Part shown: one piece after another, positions 24,537-31,844 of the stretch
Position numbering within the stretch: the first letter of the stretch is position 1
Layout: every line of letters starts with the position of its first letter
Assembly: GCA_027484655.1 (NCBI GenBank)
Contig: JAIXSM010000021.1
Span: 1-37,833, forward strand
DNA from: Hyphomicrobiales bacterium
Lineage (GTDB): Bacteria; Pseudomonadota; Alphaproteobacteria; Rhizobiales; Beijerinckiaceae
Direction: 5' to 3'
DNA length: 37,833 nt
Made by a program: the position numbers and the translations under genes
Notes under the pieces: model-generated
Seen by the model: the letters and a program-made list of their open reading frames with translations, nothing else
The model's database searches: none
Told to the model about the DNA's origin: nothing

Positions 24537-26159
24537 GTGACTAAGTCTATACAGTGCGCAGATAAAATTAAGAAGGTGCGCGCATTCCGGAGAACAGTTA
24601 CGGCCGCGCCGATTGTCTTGTTTGCAGCGACAGCAAGTGCGGCAGATTTTTCCACCCTAAGCAACGGCTCTGCGGGAACGAACAACCTGATCCAGTTTTT
24701 TCCTGATAGTGGTAGCTCTAGTTATCAATACGTGTACGTTGGAGCGGGAGTAGATCCGACCGTCTACAGTACTTACTACACAAGCGGCTTAGTTCCCACG
24801 ATCAAGGTTGCTGGTAGCTATGCTCCAAACACCATTACATATCAGTCTACAGGCTACCGCTATTTCACGGCTGCTATCCGAACTGTCGGTCTCTACTCAT
24901 TTTCAGTCACGCAGGGTGCCGGAGATCCTATAAGTGCAATTTATGCCAAAGCAAACAGTGACCTGGCCTATGATCCCAGCAGCCCTTTGGCCAATCTTTA
25001 TGTGTTTAACGACGATTCTCAGGGAGCCCCGCGGACGGGGCCCTGGACTGTTTATTACAACAATACCGCAGCTGGCTGTACGGTCATCCAGTTTCTGATC
25101 TATGAGTTCAACGGCGAAGGTGCTAGCATGACCGGCTCTTACAACATATCTGGTCCGGGCTCTGTTAGTGCAACTTGTAGCGGGCCCAGCACCCCCAGCC
25201 CCCCAGCCCCCCCAAGCGGCCCTTCGGCAGGCGATACGCTTGTATCGCTGACGCGCAGCGTCGCTGCTATCAAGTCGGCTGTTTCCTTCCGTCATGGCAT
25301 AATGTCGTCGCTGCTCGATTATGATTCAAATCAGTTCGGCGAGCGCAATATCAGCCTGAGCTTCATCGGCCGTTATTCGGCTTTGGGTGATCAGTTCGGT
25401 GAGGGCGCTGGCGCCGTCACCGCAGCCTATCGCGTAAACCCGAATTTCCGCGTTGGCCTCTTCGTTGATTATGCGCCGCTGAACTACGATTGGGGTGGTG
25501 TACGCTTCGATACTGTCACTCCAAGTGTTGGTGGCTTTGCTGTTTATGAAACGAATCGCGACTTGACCAGGTGGAATGCTCGCATTGCATCGGCGTACAA
25601 TAGCGGTGATGTCATGATCTCGCGTTCAGCCTATGCGAGTGCTGAGGCAGGCTCTGGCATTTCGTCCATTGCGGCTGTAGGCATGAGCGGTGAGATCGGC
25701 TACGGTCGGCGGCTCAACGAGACGCTCGTTGCTGTCCCTTATTTTGGTCTTCGATTCACGGATGTGACGCGCAAGGCCTATTCGGAAAACGCGACAGCGA
25801 GTGTCACTAAGCCGATCAACTATCTTGATTATAGTCAAAAATTATTAACTGGTTTGTCAGGTTTCCGCCTCTACTCGCAGTTGACTAAGGAGGTCAGCGC
25901 GTTTTTGGCTATTGGCGCAGAGTTTGATCTGTTGAGGAAGATGGATCATTATCAAGGAACGAGCGATATCAGCGGTGTTGAAACCTTCAAGATCAACACC
26001 AGCTCGCCAGCTCAAAGGGTTCGCGGCGCCATTGGTGCGGGCTTTAGCCATCAGCTCACCGAGCGTCAGCGCTTAGCAGCGCAGGTGAGTGTGCGTCACC
26101 AGCCAGATTCCAGCAGGGCTGGCGTCACGTCGATGGTGTCATATAGTGTCGGCTTCTAG
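24537..26159 (+). CDS. autotransporter-like outer-membrane beta-barrel protein
   Basis: 540 residues from GTG 24537. Signal peptide: basic N-terminus, TAAPIVLFAATASAA, cleavage near residue 36. Residues about 37-210 form a Tyr/Ser/Gly-rich exported domain with no motif I know. A Pro-rich linker (STPSPPAPPSGPS, about 217-230) follows. Residues about 240-540 look like an autotransporter-type beta barrel: alternating strands such as ISLSFIGRYSALGDQ, NFRVGLFVDYAPLNY, VPYFGLRFTDVTRKAYSE, and a final strand ending in aromatic Phe (SYSVGF), the usual barrel C-terminus. Codon use is less GC-rich than in neighbours and it sits alone beside an IS remnant, suggesting transfer. Ligand or adhesion function unknown. 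Confidence 0.72.
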   Translation: MTKSIQCADKIKKVRAFRRTVTAAPIVLFAATASAADFSTLSNGSAGTNNLIQFFPDSGSSSYQYVYVGAGVDPTVYSTYYTSGLVPTIKVAGSYAPNTITYQSTGYRYFTAAIRTVGLYSFSVTQGAGDPISAIYAKANSDLAYDPSSPLANLYVFNDDSQGAPRTGPWTVYYNNTAAGCTVIQFLIYEFNGEGASMTGSYNISGPGSVSATCSGPSTPSPPAPPSGPSAGDTLVSLTRSVAAIKSAVSFRHGIMSSLLDYDSNQFGERNISLSFIGRYSALGDQFGEGAGAVTAAYRVNPNFRVGLFVDYAPLNYDWGGVRFDTVTPSVGGFAVYETNRDLTRWNARIASAYNSGDVMISRSAYASAEAGSGISSIAAVGMSGEIGYGRRLNETLVAVPYFGLRFTDVTRKAYSENATASVTKPINYLDYSQKLLTGLSGFRLYSQLTKEVSAFLAIGAEFDLLRKMDHYQGTSDISGVETFKINTSSPAQRVRGAIGAGFSHQLTERQRLAAQVSVRHQPDSSRAGVTSMVSYSVGF

Positions 26160-26389
26160 GAGGAGAGAACTAGGGTCCGGCCCCATAAAATGGTTGGCGT
26201 GATCTGTCAGTTGTGTTTAAGAGCTGGACATCTCCAAGAACTGATTTGACACGTCCAAGAACCGATTTTGCGGGACGCGTTCTGCATGAGAACCGCTTCT
26301 GATCCATCCGATGGATATTCAGCGGCGGTTTGCACCTGTCTATGAAGAGGGGCGCCGCAAGCTCGCGGCCCCTATTTCTCATGCCGCCG
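26160..26389. other. non-coding scar region with direct repeat and hairpins
   Basis: GGGTCCGGCCCCATAAAA (starting about 26173) resembles an insertion-sequence end, without a visible partner. TCCAAGAACTGATTTG and TCCAAGAACCGATTTTG form a near-perfect direct repeat about 20 bp apart (26230-26270). ATCCATCCGATGGAT (about 26302-26316) is a short palindrome. A hairpin at 26348-26373 (AGGGGC/CGC pairing with GCG/GCCCCT, 2-nt bulge) is followed by ATTTCTC and might terminate transcription from the autotransporter gene. No gene supported. Confidence 0.4.
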
Positions 26390-26638
26390 CTATTGCCCCT
26401 GCAGCCAGACGAAGCGGCGGATGTCATAGGTGAGGTCGGCCATGCCGATCTTCATTTTCGCCCGCGCGATCCCAATGGTTCGCGCCACCAGCGCCGCAAG
26501 TCCCTTCTGATAGGCGAAGACGTGCTCAACCGCCGAGCTGACCCGCGACGCGCCAGCATCGCCTCGCTCTTCGCTGATCGTTAGGCGGTGTCGGCGCAAA
26601 CGTCGGTGGAGGTGTTCGATCGATCCAGAACATCCTCA
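26390..26638 (-). pseudogene. IS5-family transposase, C-terminal remnant
   Basis: The minus-strand frame ending at TAG 26392-26390 reads SSAVEHVFAYQKGLAALVAR, then TIGIARAKMKIGMADLTYDI and RRFVWLQGQ. This matches the conserved C-terminus of IS5-group DDE transposases (R-S-x-VEH-F-QK ... RTIGIARA ... KIGMANL-YN-RR), including the catalytic Glu of the VEH motif. In this frame a stop codon lies just upstream at about 26636-26638 and no N-terminal two-thirds with the first two Asp residues is found, so the gene is broken and inactive. It dates a past insertion next to the autotransporter gene. Confidence 0.75.
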
Positions 26639-26932
26639 ACACGAGCGCTGTCGGGCGCAGTGGCGACCATCCCTGTCTTTCTGGCCGAGCCGCTCGGGTT
26701 GGTTGAGGAACGCGGCCCGGGTTGGGCGGACGGCCCGCTGATGGCCCCAAAAAGTGGCGCGCCCCTATACGGAAACCCTTTGCATTTTCAGCAAACAGAA
26801 AGTGTCCGACCTTTCAATTATCCCCTCTAAAATAGAAGCTTATGAGGCTTCCCAACTCCTGTCGGCGAAGGCCTCCCTGAAATCAAAGTCAATCCCCCAA
26901 TGCGAGCCACGCTCACGCTGGGATCTGCGCGC
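26639..26932. other. non-coding region, no gene recognised
   Basis: Several short frames exist on both strands but none resembles a protein I know and none has a convincing ribosome-binding site. The segment 26760-26900 is AT-richer than its surroundings. It probably belongs to the same scar left by mobile-element turnover. Confidence 0.4.
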
Positions 26933-26958
26933 AAAAAAAAGCCGGCGTTGCCGCCGGC
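26933..26958 (-). terminator. intrinsic terminator of the MetE-like/VOC operon
   Basis: On the minus strand the stem GCCGGCG/CGCCGGC (26941-26947 with 26952-26958, 4-nt loop) is followed by eight T (the A run at 26933-26940). It lies about 30 bp after the VOC stop codon. On the plus strand the same stem is followed by a shorter T run (TGTGTTTTTG), so it may work both ways. Confidence 0.85.
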
Positions 26959-26986
26959 GCTGTGTTTTTGTCCCTGAAGCGGCGTC

Positions 26987-27577
26987 TCACCACTCCTTCT
27001 GGACGGGGTTCTCGATGGCGTCTTCCAGCGGGTTGCGCGGCTTGAATTGCGTCTCCGGGCGCAGGCGGCCGTCCGGGCCGATCTGGTCCATCTCGCAGTA
27101 GATCTCGAACTCGTACCCATCCGGATCAAGGAAGTTGATGCTGATGTTGCAGCCGGCGCCCTTGCGGCCCTCGAAGACGATGGGAATGCTGTTGGCCTTC
27201 AGATACGCTTTGGCCTTCTTCAGCACCTCGATGTCATCGACCTCGAAGGCCAGATGCTCCACCTGCAGGCTGTTTTTCATGTCGCGGCGGGGCGGCTTCC
27301 CCGGCTTCATGGGGCGAAGGCCGATGGCGTGGTGATCCGCGCCGCAGCGGAAGAACACCATGCCGTGCTTGTTGCGGTCGGTCTCAATGAAGCCCATCAC
27401 CTCGGTCCAGAATTTGGCGGTGCGCTCGACATCGCTCACCTCGTAGACGAGGTGCCCCAGCTTGTTGACCTTGATAGGGGACGCGCCGACATACTGGTCG
27501 GGATGGAACTTTTCCCGCTCGGCTGCGGCGTCGCGCTTCGCTGCCGTAGCGTCGTGAATGCTGCTGTGGACGTTCAT
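26987..27577 (-). CDS. VOC-family protein, extradiol-dioxygenase-like
   Basis: 196-residue protein of the vicinal oxygen chelate superfamily. Metal ligands expected from VNKLGHLVYEVSDVERTAKFWTEVMGF (His), LQVEHLAFEVDDIEVLKKAKAYL (His) and DPDGYEFEIYCEMDQIGPDG (Glu), the two-His-one-Glu pattern of type I extradiol dioxygenases and relatives. Also FFRCGADHHAIGL. Start ATG 27577 is set by GGAGG 5 nt upstream; the frame extends further upstream without support. Follows the MetE-like gene by 77 nt on the same strand and ends at a strong terminator. It could be a ring-cleavage dioxygenase or a non-oxygenase VOC enzyme; the substrate is unknown. Confidence 0.82.
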   Translation of the reverse strand: MNVHSSIHDATAAKRDAAAEREKFHPDQYVGASPIKVNKLGHLVYEVSDVERTAKFWTEVMGFIETDRNKHGMVFFRCGADHHAIGLRPMKPGKPPRRDMKNSLQVEHLAFEVDDIEVLKKAKAYLKANSIPIVFEGRKGAGCNISINFLDPDGYEFEIYCEMDQIGPDGRLRPETQFKPRNPLEDAIENPVQKEW

Positions 27578-27654
27578 TGTAACCTCCCGGTCCTGCGTCG
27601 TCGCCGTTTCTATAAAGTCTACACCACTGGCATGGTGAGAGGAATACGCCCGCG

Positions 27655-28758
27655 TTAGCCCCACACGGCCCGCGCGACGTCCACTACAAGGCGAAGCTTC
27701 GCCTCCTGGTCGGCCGCCGAGACTGGATTTCCCGTGTCCACGCTGGCGAAGCCGCATTGCGGGCTGATGGCGAGATTATCCAGCGGCGCGAACCGGGTCG
27801 CTTCGTCGATGCGGCGCTTGAGGTCGTCGGCGTTCTCGAGCTGGGGGGTCTTGGTGGAGACCAGTCCCAGAACAATGCCCTTTGTGGGCGGCGCGAGGCG
27901 GAGCGGCGAGAAGTCGCCAGCGCGGGGTGAATCGTATTCGAGCAGGAAGTGGTTCACGTCCAGCTGGTTGAACAGCTTCTCGGCGACGGGATCATACCCG
28001 CCTTCCGCGTGGTACTGGCCGCCACGGTTGCCCCGGCACAGATGCATTCCGATCCGCATGTGCGGAATTCCGCGCACCACGCGGTTGGTGATGTCGATGT
28101 ACAGGTCCAGCACCGCGCGCCAGTCCTCCCCGCGCGCTGCGAACATCGCCTGCACATCTGGGTCGCCGAACTTGGCGAAGGCTGTTTCGTCAATCTGCAC
28201 ATAGCGGCAGCCGGCTGCTGCAAGGTCGGTCAGCTCGGCGCGGAAGGCGGACACGATGTCCGCCCAGTAGGCGTCGATGTCCGTGTAGGCGCTGGCGAGC
28301 GCCGCTGCGTCGCCGCCACGAAAATGCAGGGCGCAGGGGCCGGGGATCGTCACCTTGGCGAGCCGCGAGGTGCGGGCGGCGATGAATCGGTAATCGTCCA
28401 CGTGGATCGGCTCCGAGCGGACCACGCGGCTGCCGATGCGCGCCACGGGCTGCACGCCGCGCCGGGGCTGGCCGGGGAGGACGGGGGTGTCGTCCGGGGG
28501 CACATAGTCCGGCACGATGTCGCCCAGCTTGCCGAAGAAATAGCTATGATAGGAGCGCCGGCGCATCTCCCCGTCGGTGACGACAGGCAGCCCGACGCGC
28601 TCCTGCAACGCGATGGCTTCGCCGATGGCGGCGTCCTCGGCGGCGCGCAGGCTGTCCGCATCGACGGCGCCCGCGGCGACGCGCCGGCGTATGTCCAGCA
28701 GGGTCGCTGGCCGCAGCAGGCTGCCGATGTGATCGGCCCGGTGTTCGATGGGCTTCAT
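27655..28758 (-). CDS. MetE-like (cobalamin-independent methionine synthase family) methyltransferase, single domain
   Basis: 367-residue protein covering only the catalytic C-terminal domain of MetE (full MetE is about 750 residues), like Bacillus YxjG/YxjH. N-terminal HRADHIGSLLRP and LPVVTDGEMRRRSY are typical of these stand-alone forms. Zinc-site residues are present: His and Cys in GMHLCRGNRGG, Glu in HFLLEYDSPRAG, Cys in ISPQCGFAS. Transfers a methyl group to a thiol acceptor; the donor for stand-alone forms is mostly unknown. GGGAGG lies 9 nt upstream of ATG 28758. Probably one operon with the VOC protein, which suggests a catabolic or thiol-methyl role rather than housekeeping methionine synthesis (inference). 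Confidence 0.85.
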   Translation of the reverse strand: MKPIEHRADHIGSLLRPATLLDIRRRVAAGAVDADSLRAAEDAAIGEAIALQERVGLPVVTDGEMRRRSYHSYFFGKLGDIVPDYVPPDDTPVLPGQPRRGVQPVARIGSRVVRSEPIHVDDYRFIAARTSRLAKVTIPGPCALHFRGGDAAALASAYTDIDAYWADIVSAFRAELTDLAAAGCRYVQIDETAFAKFGDPDVQAMFAARGEDWRAVLDLYIDITNRVVRGIPHMRIGMHLCRGNRGGQYHAEGGYDPVAEKLFNQLDVNHFLLEYDSPRAGDFSPLRLAPPTKGIVLGLVSTKTPQLENADDLKRRIDEATRFAPLDNLAISPQCGFASVDTGNPVSAADQEAKLRLVVDVARAVWG

Positions 28759-28916
28759 GCGTTGAGTCCTCCCGATGGCGCTTTTTTTAAGGCCGTTACC
28801 TTATGGCGAGCCGGCGGTGACGCTCAACCGGTTGTCGCTATTGTGTGAGGGCGCGAACTGGTCAATCATACGGCTTCGCCTATCTCTGCATGCAGCATTT
28901 GCACGAAAGGCACCCT

Positions 28917-29294
28917 ATGATTGGACGTAGCATCCGCGCCAGCCTGATCGGCCTGGCGTTCGCGGCCGTCTCGACGCCGTCGCTGGCCATCGAGGGGCTC
29001 TACACGGTAGAGGGCAAAAATCCTGGCCAGCCTGGGGGGTACAAGGGCGAGGTCCAGATCAAGGCGACGGGGCGCACCTACACCATCGTCTGGAAGATCG
29101 GCGAGGGGCAGCAGATCGGCACCGGCATCCTGATCGATAACGTCCTGTCCATCGTTTTCACCTCCGTAGGCCCAGCGCGTCCCGGCCTCGCGGTCTACAA
29201 CGTGACCGGGGACAAGATCACCAGCGGCATCTGGACATCGCTGGGCTCGCAGATCGTCGCCGAGGAGACCTGGTCGCCGGCCGACCGCCACTAG
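28917..29294 (+). CDS. small secreted protein of unknown function
   Basis: 125 residues from ATG 28917, preceded by AAAGG at 6-nt spacing; the frame is open to 28845 but the chosen start places a clean signal peptide at the N-terminus (RASLIGLAFAAVSTPSLA, cleavage near residue 23). The mature part, IEGLYTVEGKNPGQPGGYKG ... VQIKATGRTYTIVWKIGEGQ, then GTGILIDNVLSIVFTSVG, looks like a small all-beta fold. Similar proteins are common in Hyphomicrobiales, where some carry a fibronectin-binding label of doubtful value. No Cys. Located between the MetE-like gene and the secE promoter, both strands otherwise silent here. Confidence 0.72.
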   Translation: MIGRSIRASLIGLAFAAVSTPSLAIEGLYTVEGKNPGQPGGYKGEVQIKATGRTYTIVWKIGEGQQIGTGILIDNVLSIVFTSVGPARPGLAVYNVTGDKITSGIWTSLGSQIVAEETWSPADRH

Positions 29295-29311
29295 CGGGCC
29301 GCACTTTTCGC

Positions 29312-29340
29312 TTGGCGAGGGATGAGGCTCCCGCTATAAG
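29312..29340 (+). promoter_or_regulatory. housekeeping promoter of secE-nusG
   Basis: TTGGCG (29312-29317), a 17-bp spacer and TATAAG (29335-29340) form a good sigma-70-type promoter, in the CTTG-rich -35 style of alphaproteobacteria. It lies about 120 bp before secE, with no competing gene between. No tRNA-Trp, often found upstream of secE in bacteria, is seen here. Confidence 0.65.
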
Positions 29341-29461
29341 CCGGGGCAATGTGGCGCGCGGCCTGCCGGTCTCGCGCCGCGATGTTTTTGTGCGCACGCT
29401 TGACGCAGGCCCGGAATCGGGTGAGCCGAAGGCGCTGCACAATCAGCCGGGACAGGGTCCG

Positions 29462-29653
29462 ATGGCCAATCCGTTCGAGTTTATCCAGCAGGTGCGCTCC
29501 GAAGCGTCCAAGGTGACGTGGCCCACCCGTCGAGAGACGCTCATCACCACGGGGCTCGTGATCGCGATGGTCATCGTGGCCAGCCTTTTCTTCATCGCGG
29601 TCGATCAGTCCATTCGCATCGGGCTGGGTTTCATCATGTCTATCGGGCGCTGA
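29462..29653 (+). CDS. secE: protein translocase subunit SecE
   Basis: 63-residue essential subunit of the SecYEG channel, single-helix form usual in alphaproteobacteria. The amphipathic segment FIQQVRSEASKVTWPTRRET carries the universal KVTWP motif, followed by one membrane helix (LITTGLVIAMVIVASLFFIA). AGGG precedes ATG 29462 closely. nusG follows after 12 nt. Confidence 0.96.
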   Translation: MANPFEFIQQVRSEASKVTWPTRRETLITTGLVIAMVIVASLFFIAVDQSIRIGLGFIMSIGR

Positions 29654-29665
29654 CGGGACGGGCAC

Positions 29666-30196
29666 ATGACGAAGCGCTGGTACATCGTTCACGCCTACTC
29701 GAATTTTGAGAAGAAGGTCGCCGAGGCCATCCGCGAGGGCGCGGTGCAGCGCAACCTGACTGAAAAGTTCGACGAGGTGCTCGTTCCCACGGAGAACGTG
29801 GTTGAGGTGCGCCGCGGCCGGAAGGTCAACGCCGAACGCAAGTTCTTCCCCGGTTACGTCCTCGTGAAGTGCGACCTCACCGACGAGGTGTACCACCTCA
29901 TCAAGAACACGCCGAAGGTGACGGGCTTCCTCGGCGCGGACAACAAGCCGATGCCGATCCCGGAGCGGGAGGCCGAGCGCATCAAGGGGCAGGTCGCCGA
30001 GGGCGTCGAGCATCCCAAGGCGTCGGTCACCTTTGAGGTGGGCGAGACGGTGCGAGTGGCCGATGGCCCGTTCGCCTCGTTCAACGGCATCGTCGAGGAA
30101 GTCGACGAGGGCCGTTCGCGCGTCAAGGTCGCAGTGTCGATCTTCGGTCGCGCCACCCCTGTGGAACTGGAATTCGGTCAGGTCGAGAAGATCTGA
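29666..30196 (+). CDS. nusG: transcription termination/antitermination factor NusG
   Basis: 176-residue factor that binds RNA polymerase and links it to Rho or the ribosome. NGN domain at the N-terminus (RWYIVHAYSNFEKKVAEAIREG, FFPGYVLVKCDLTDEVYHLIKNTPKVTGFLG) and KOW domain at the C-terminus (GETVRVADGPFASFNGIVEEVDEGRSRVKVAVSIFGR, then TPVELEFGQVEKI). Full length and standard location between secE and rplK. Confidence 0.97.
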   Translation: MTKRWYIVHAYSNFEKKVAEAIREGAVQRNLTEKFDEVLVPTENVVEVRRGRKVNAERKFFPGYVLVKCDLTDEVYHLIKNTPKVTGFLGADNKPMPIPEREAERIKGQVAEGVEHPKASVTFEVGETVRVADGPFASFNGIVEEVDEGRSRVKVAVSIFGRATPVELEFGQVEKI

Positions 30197-30319
30197 CCGG
30201 ACGGGCCGGCGCGCGCGCCGGTTCTGCGTGGAAGATGCGCCCGGGTCGCCAAGCCTGTGCGGTCAGACCACGAACTTCAACAGCCCGGGCCTTTGGCCTG
30301 AGGTGTTTCGGAGAGTAAC
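30197..30319 (+). promoter_or_regulatory. rplK leader with strong hairpins
   Basis: CCGGCGCGCGCGCCGG (30206-30221) is a perfect 16-nt palindrome just after nusG. Further on GCCCGGG (30239-30245) can pair with CCCGGGC (30294-30300), closing the segment before the rplK ribosome-binding site (GGAGAG). Leaders of L11 operons bind L1 for feedback control in characterised bacteria; the same here is inference. Confidence 0.45.
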
Positions 30320-30766
30320 ATGGCAAAGAAGATCGCGGGTTACGTGAAGCTTCAGGTGCCGGCCGGCGCGGCGAATCCCTCGCCCCCGATCGGTCCCGCG
30401 CTGGGTCAGCGCGGCCTGAACATCATGGAGTTCTGCAAGGCCTTCAACGCGAAGACCGCGCAGATGGAAAAGGGGACGCCGATCCCCGTCATCATCACCG
30501 CCTACCAGGACCGCTCCTTCACGTTCGAGATGAAGCAGCCCCCGGTGACGTTCTTCCTCAAGAAGGCGGCTGGCCTCAAGATCGGCAAGAAGCCTGCGTC
30601 CGGCTCGAAGACGCCGGGCCGCGGCGTCGTCGGCAAGGTCACGAAGGCGCAGGTGCGCGAGATCGCCGAGAAGAAGATGCCCGATCTCAACTGCCACACC
30701 GTCGAGTCGGCCATGTCGATGATCGAAGGTTCGGCGCGGGCCATGGGCCTGCAGGTGGTGGAGTAA
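30320..30766 (+). CDS. rplK: 50S ribosomal protein L11
   Basis: 148-residue large-subunit protein of the GTPase-associated centre. [40 protein letters not shown] is the classical L11 N-terminal domain (thiostrepton-binding region with the Pro-rich helix); the C-terminal RNA-binding domain includes [19 protein letters not shown], then [20 protein letters not shown]. Slightly longer than the usual 141-143 residues, with a few extra residues at the C-terminus. rplA follows after 4 nt. Confidence 0.97.
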   Translation: MAKKIAGYVKLQVPAGAANPSPPIGPALGQRGLNIMEFCKAFNAKTAQMEKGTPIPVIITAYQDRSFTFEMKQPPVTFFLKKAAGLKIGKKPASGSKTPGRGVVGKVTKAQVREIAEKKMPDLNCHTVESAMSMIEGSARAMGLQVVE

Positions 30767-30770
30767 GATC

Positions 30771-31469
30771 ATGGCGAAGAGAATTAACAAGGCTCGCGCC
30801 GCCGTTGAGCGCACAAAGCTCTACCCCGTCGATGACGCCGTGAAGCTGGTCAAGACCAGCGCAAACGCGAAGTTCGACGAGTCCATCGAGATCGCCATGA
30901 ACCTTGGCGTGGACCCCAAGCATGCGGACCAGATGGTGCGCGGCGTGGTGAACCTGCCCAACGGCACGGGCCGCACGGTGCGCGTCGCGGTGTTCGCGCG
31001 CGGCGCCAAGGCGGACGAGGCGAAGGCCGCGGGCGCCGATATCGTTGGCGCTGAGGAACTCGTGAACACTGTTGCCGCCGGCACGATCGAGTTCGATCGT
31101 TGCATCGCGACTCCGGACATGATGGGCCTCGTCGGCCGTCTGGGTAAGGTGCTCGGCCCGCGCGGCCTGATGCCGAACCCCCGCGTCGGGACCGTGACCA
31201 TGGACGTTACGGGCGCCGTGAAGGCCTCCAAGGGCGGCGCGGTCGAGTTCCGCGTGGAGAAGGCCGGCATCGTGCAGGGTCTGGTGGGCAAGGCCTCGTT
31301 TGGCGAGGACAAGCTTGTCGAGAACATCAAGGCTTTTGTCGATGCGGTCGCCAAGGCCAAGCCGACGGGCGCCAAGGGCACCTATATCCAGCGCGTGGCG
31401 ATCTCCTCGACCCAGGGTCCGGGCGTGAAGGTCGATCCGGGCACGGTGTCGTCCGGCTCGCAGGGCTGA
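30771..31469 (+). CDS. rplA: 50S ribosomal protein L1
   Basis: 232-residue L1, component of the L1 stalk and translational repressor of its own operon in characterised bacteria. Recognised by [33 protein letters not shown], the domain-II signature [22 protein letters not shown] and [20 protein letters not shown]. Normal length. A strong intrinsic terminator follows within 20 bp, so rplKA is a separate transcription unit from rplJL here. Confidence 0.97.
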   Translation: MAKRINKARAAVERTKLYPVDDAVKLVKTSANAKFDESIEIAMNLGVDPKHADQMVRGVVNLPNGTGRTVRVAVFARGAKADEAKAAGADIVGAEELVNTVAAGTIEFDRCIATPDMMGLVGRLGKVLGPRGLMPNPRVGTVTMDVTGAVKASKGGAVEFRVEKAGIVQGLVGKASFGEDKLVENIKAFVDAVAKAKPTGAKGTYIQRVAISSTQGPGVKVDPGTVSSGSQG

Positions 31470-31487
31470 GCTCCAAAGATCTAGATC

Positions 31488-31519
31488 GTCTGCCTCGGGT
31501 TGCCGGGGCAGACTTCTTT
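31488..31519 (+). terminator. intrinsic terminator after rplA
   Basis: GTCTGCCTCGG (31488-31498) pairs with CCGGGGCAGAC (31503-31513), 11 pairs with one G-U, loop GTTG, then TTCTTT. It is a good Rho-independent terminator, or attenuator, 19 bp after the rplA stop and before two inserted non-ribosomal genes. Confidence 0.8.
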
Positions 31520-31571
31520 ACCGAATCGACCTACGATTTTGTCCGTACGGAGCATGCAGGAGGGCTTTATC

Positions 31572-31811
31572 GTGCCTTTCGTAAAAGCATCCGAATTGTT
31601 CGGCGAAAAAACGTCCGCTAATTACTTTTCTGAATTCGCCCGCAGCCAGTTGTGGTGTACGGCCTGCCACGAGCCGATCAAGGAGTCCGTCACCGGTTGC
31701 CGTAAGATGGGCGATGGCGGTTACTGCTGCAGCGATTGCTATTACAAGCAGCTTGGCGACGAGCTTGAAACGTTTCCTGTCATGCCGCGGCGCCTCGTTC
31801 GTCGCGCGTGA
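31572..31811 (+). CDS. small zinc-ribbon-like protein of unknown function
   Basis: 79 residues from GTG 31572, chosen because AGGAGGG (31558-31564) stands at an ideal 7-nt spacing; an ATG at 31554 has no ribosome-binding site. Two Cys knuckles are visible: CTAC (Cys29/32) and CCSDC (Cys52/53/56), plus Cys43, separated by a Gly-rich loop (KMGDGGY): a zinc-ribbon-like pattern. No signal peptide. The end is basic (MPRRLVRRA). It lies between rplA and rplJ, 33 nt ahead of the phosphoribosyltransferase-GNAT gene on the same strand, so the two probably form an inserted pair. Function unknown. Confidence 0.75.
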   Translation: MPFVKASELFGEKTSANYFSEFARSQLWCTACHEPIKESVTGCRKMGDGGYCCSDCYYKQLGDELETFPVMPRRLVRRA

Positions 31812-31844
31812 TTTTGCTGATTGCTGCCGCACACATGAGATTTC

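Noticed and set aside
28759-28850. SAM riboswitch upstream of the MetE-like gene
   Set aside because: No SAM-II or SAM-I core found; the T run at about 28784 is not preceded by a hairpin.
29295-29461. tRNA-Trp expected upstream of secE
   Set aside because: No cloverleaf, T-loop (GGTTCGA-type) or anticodon stem found; a promoter is present instead.
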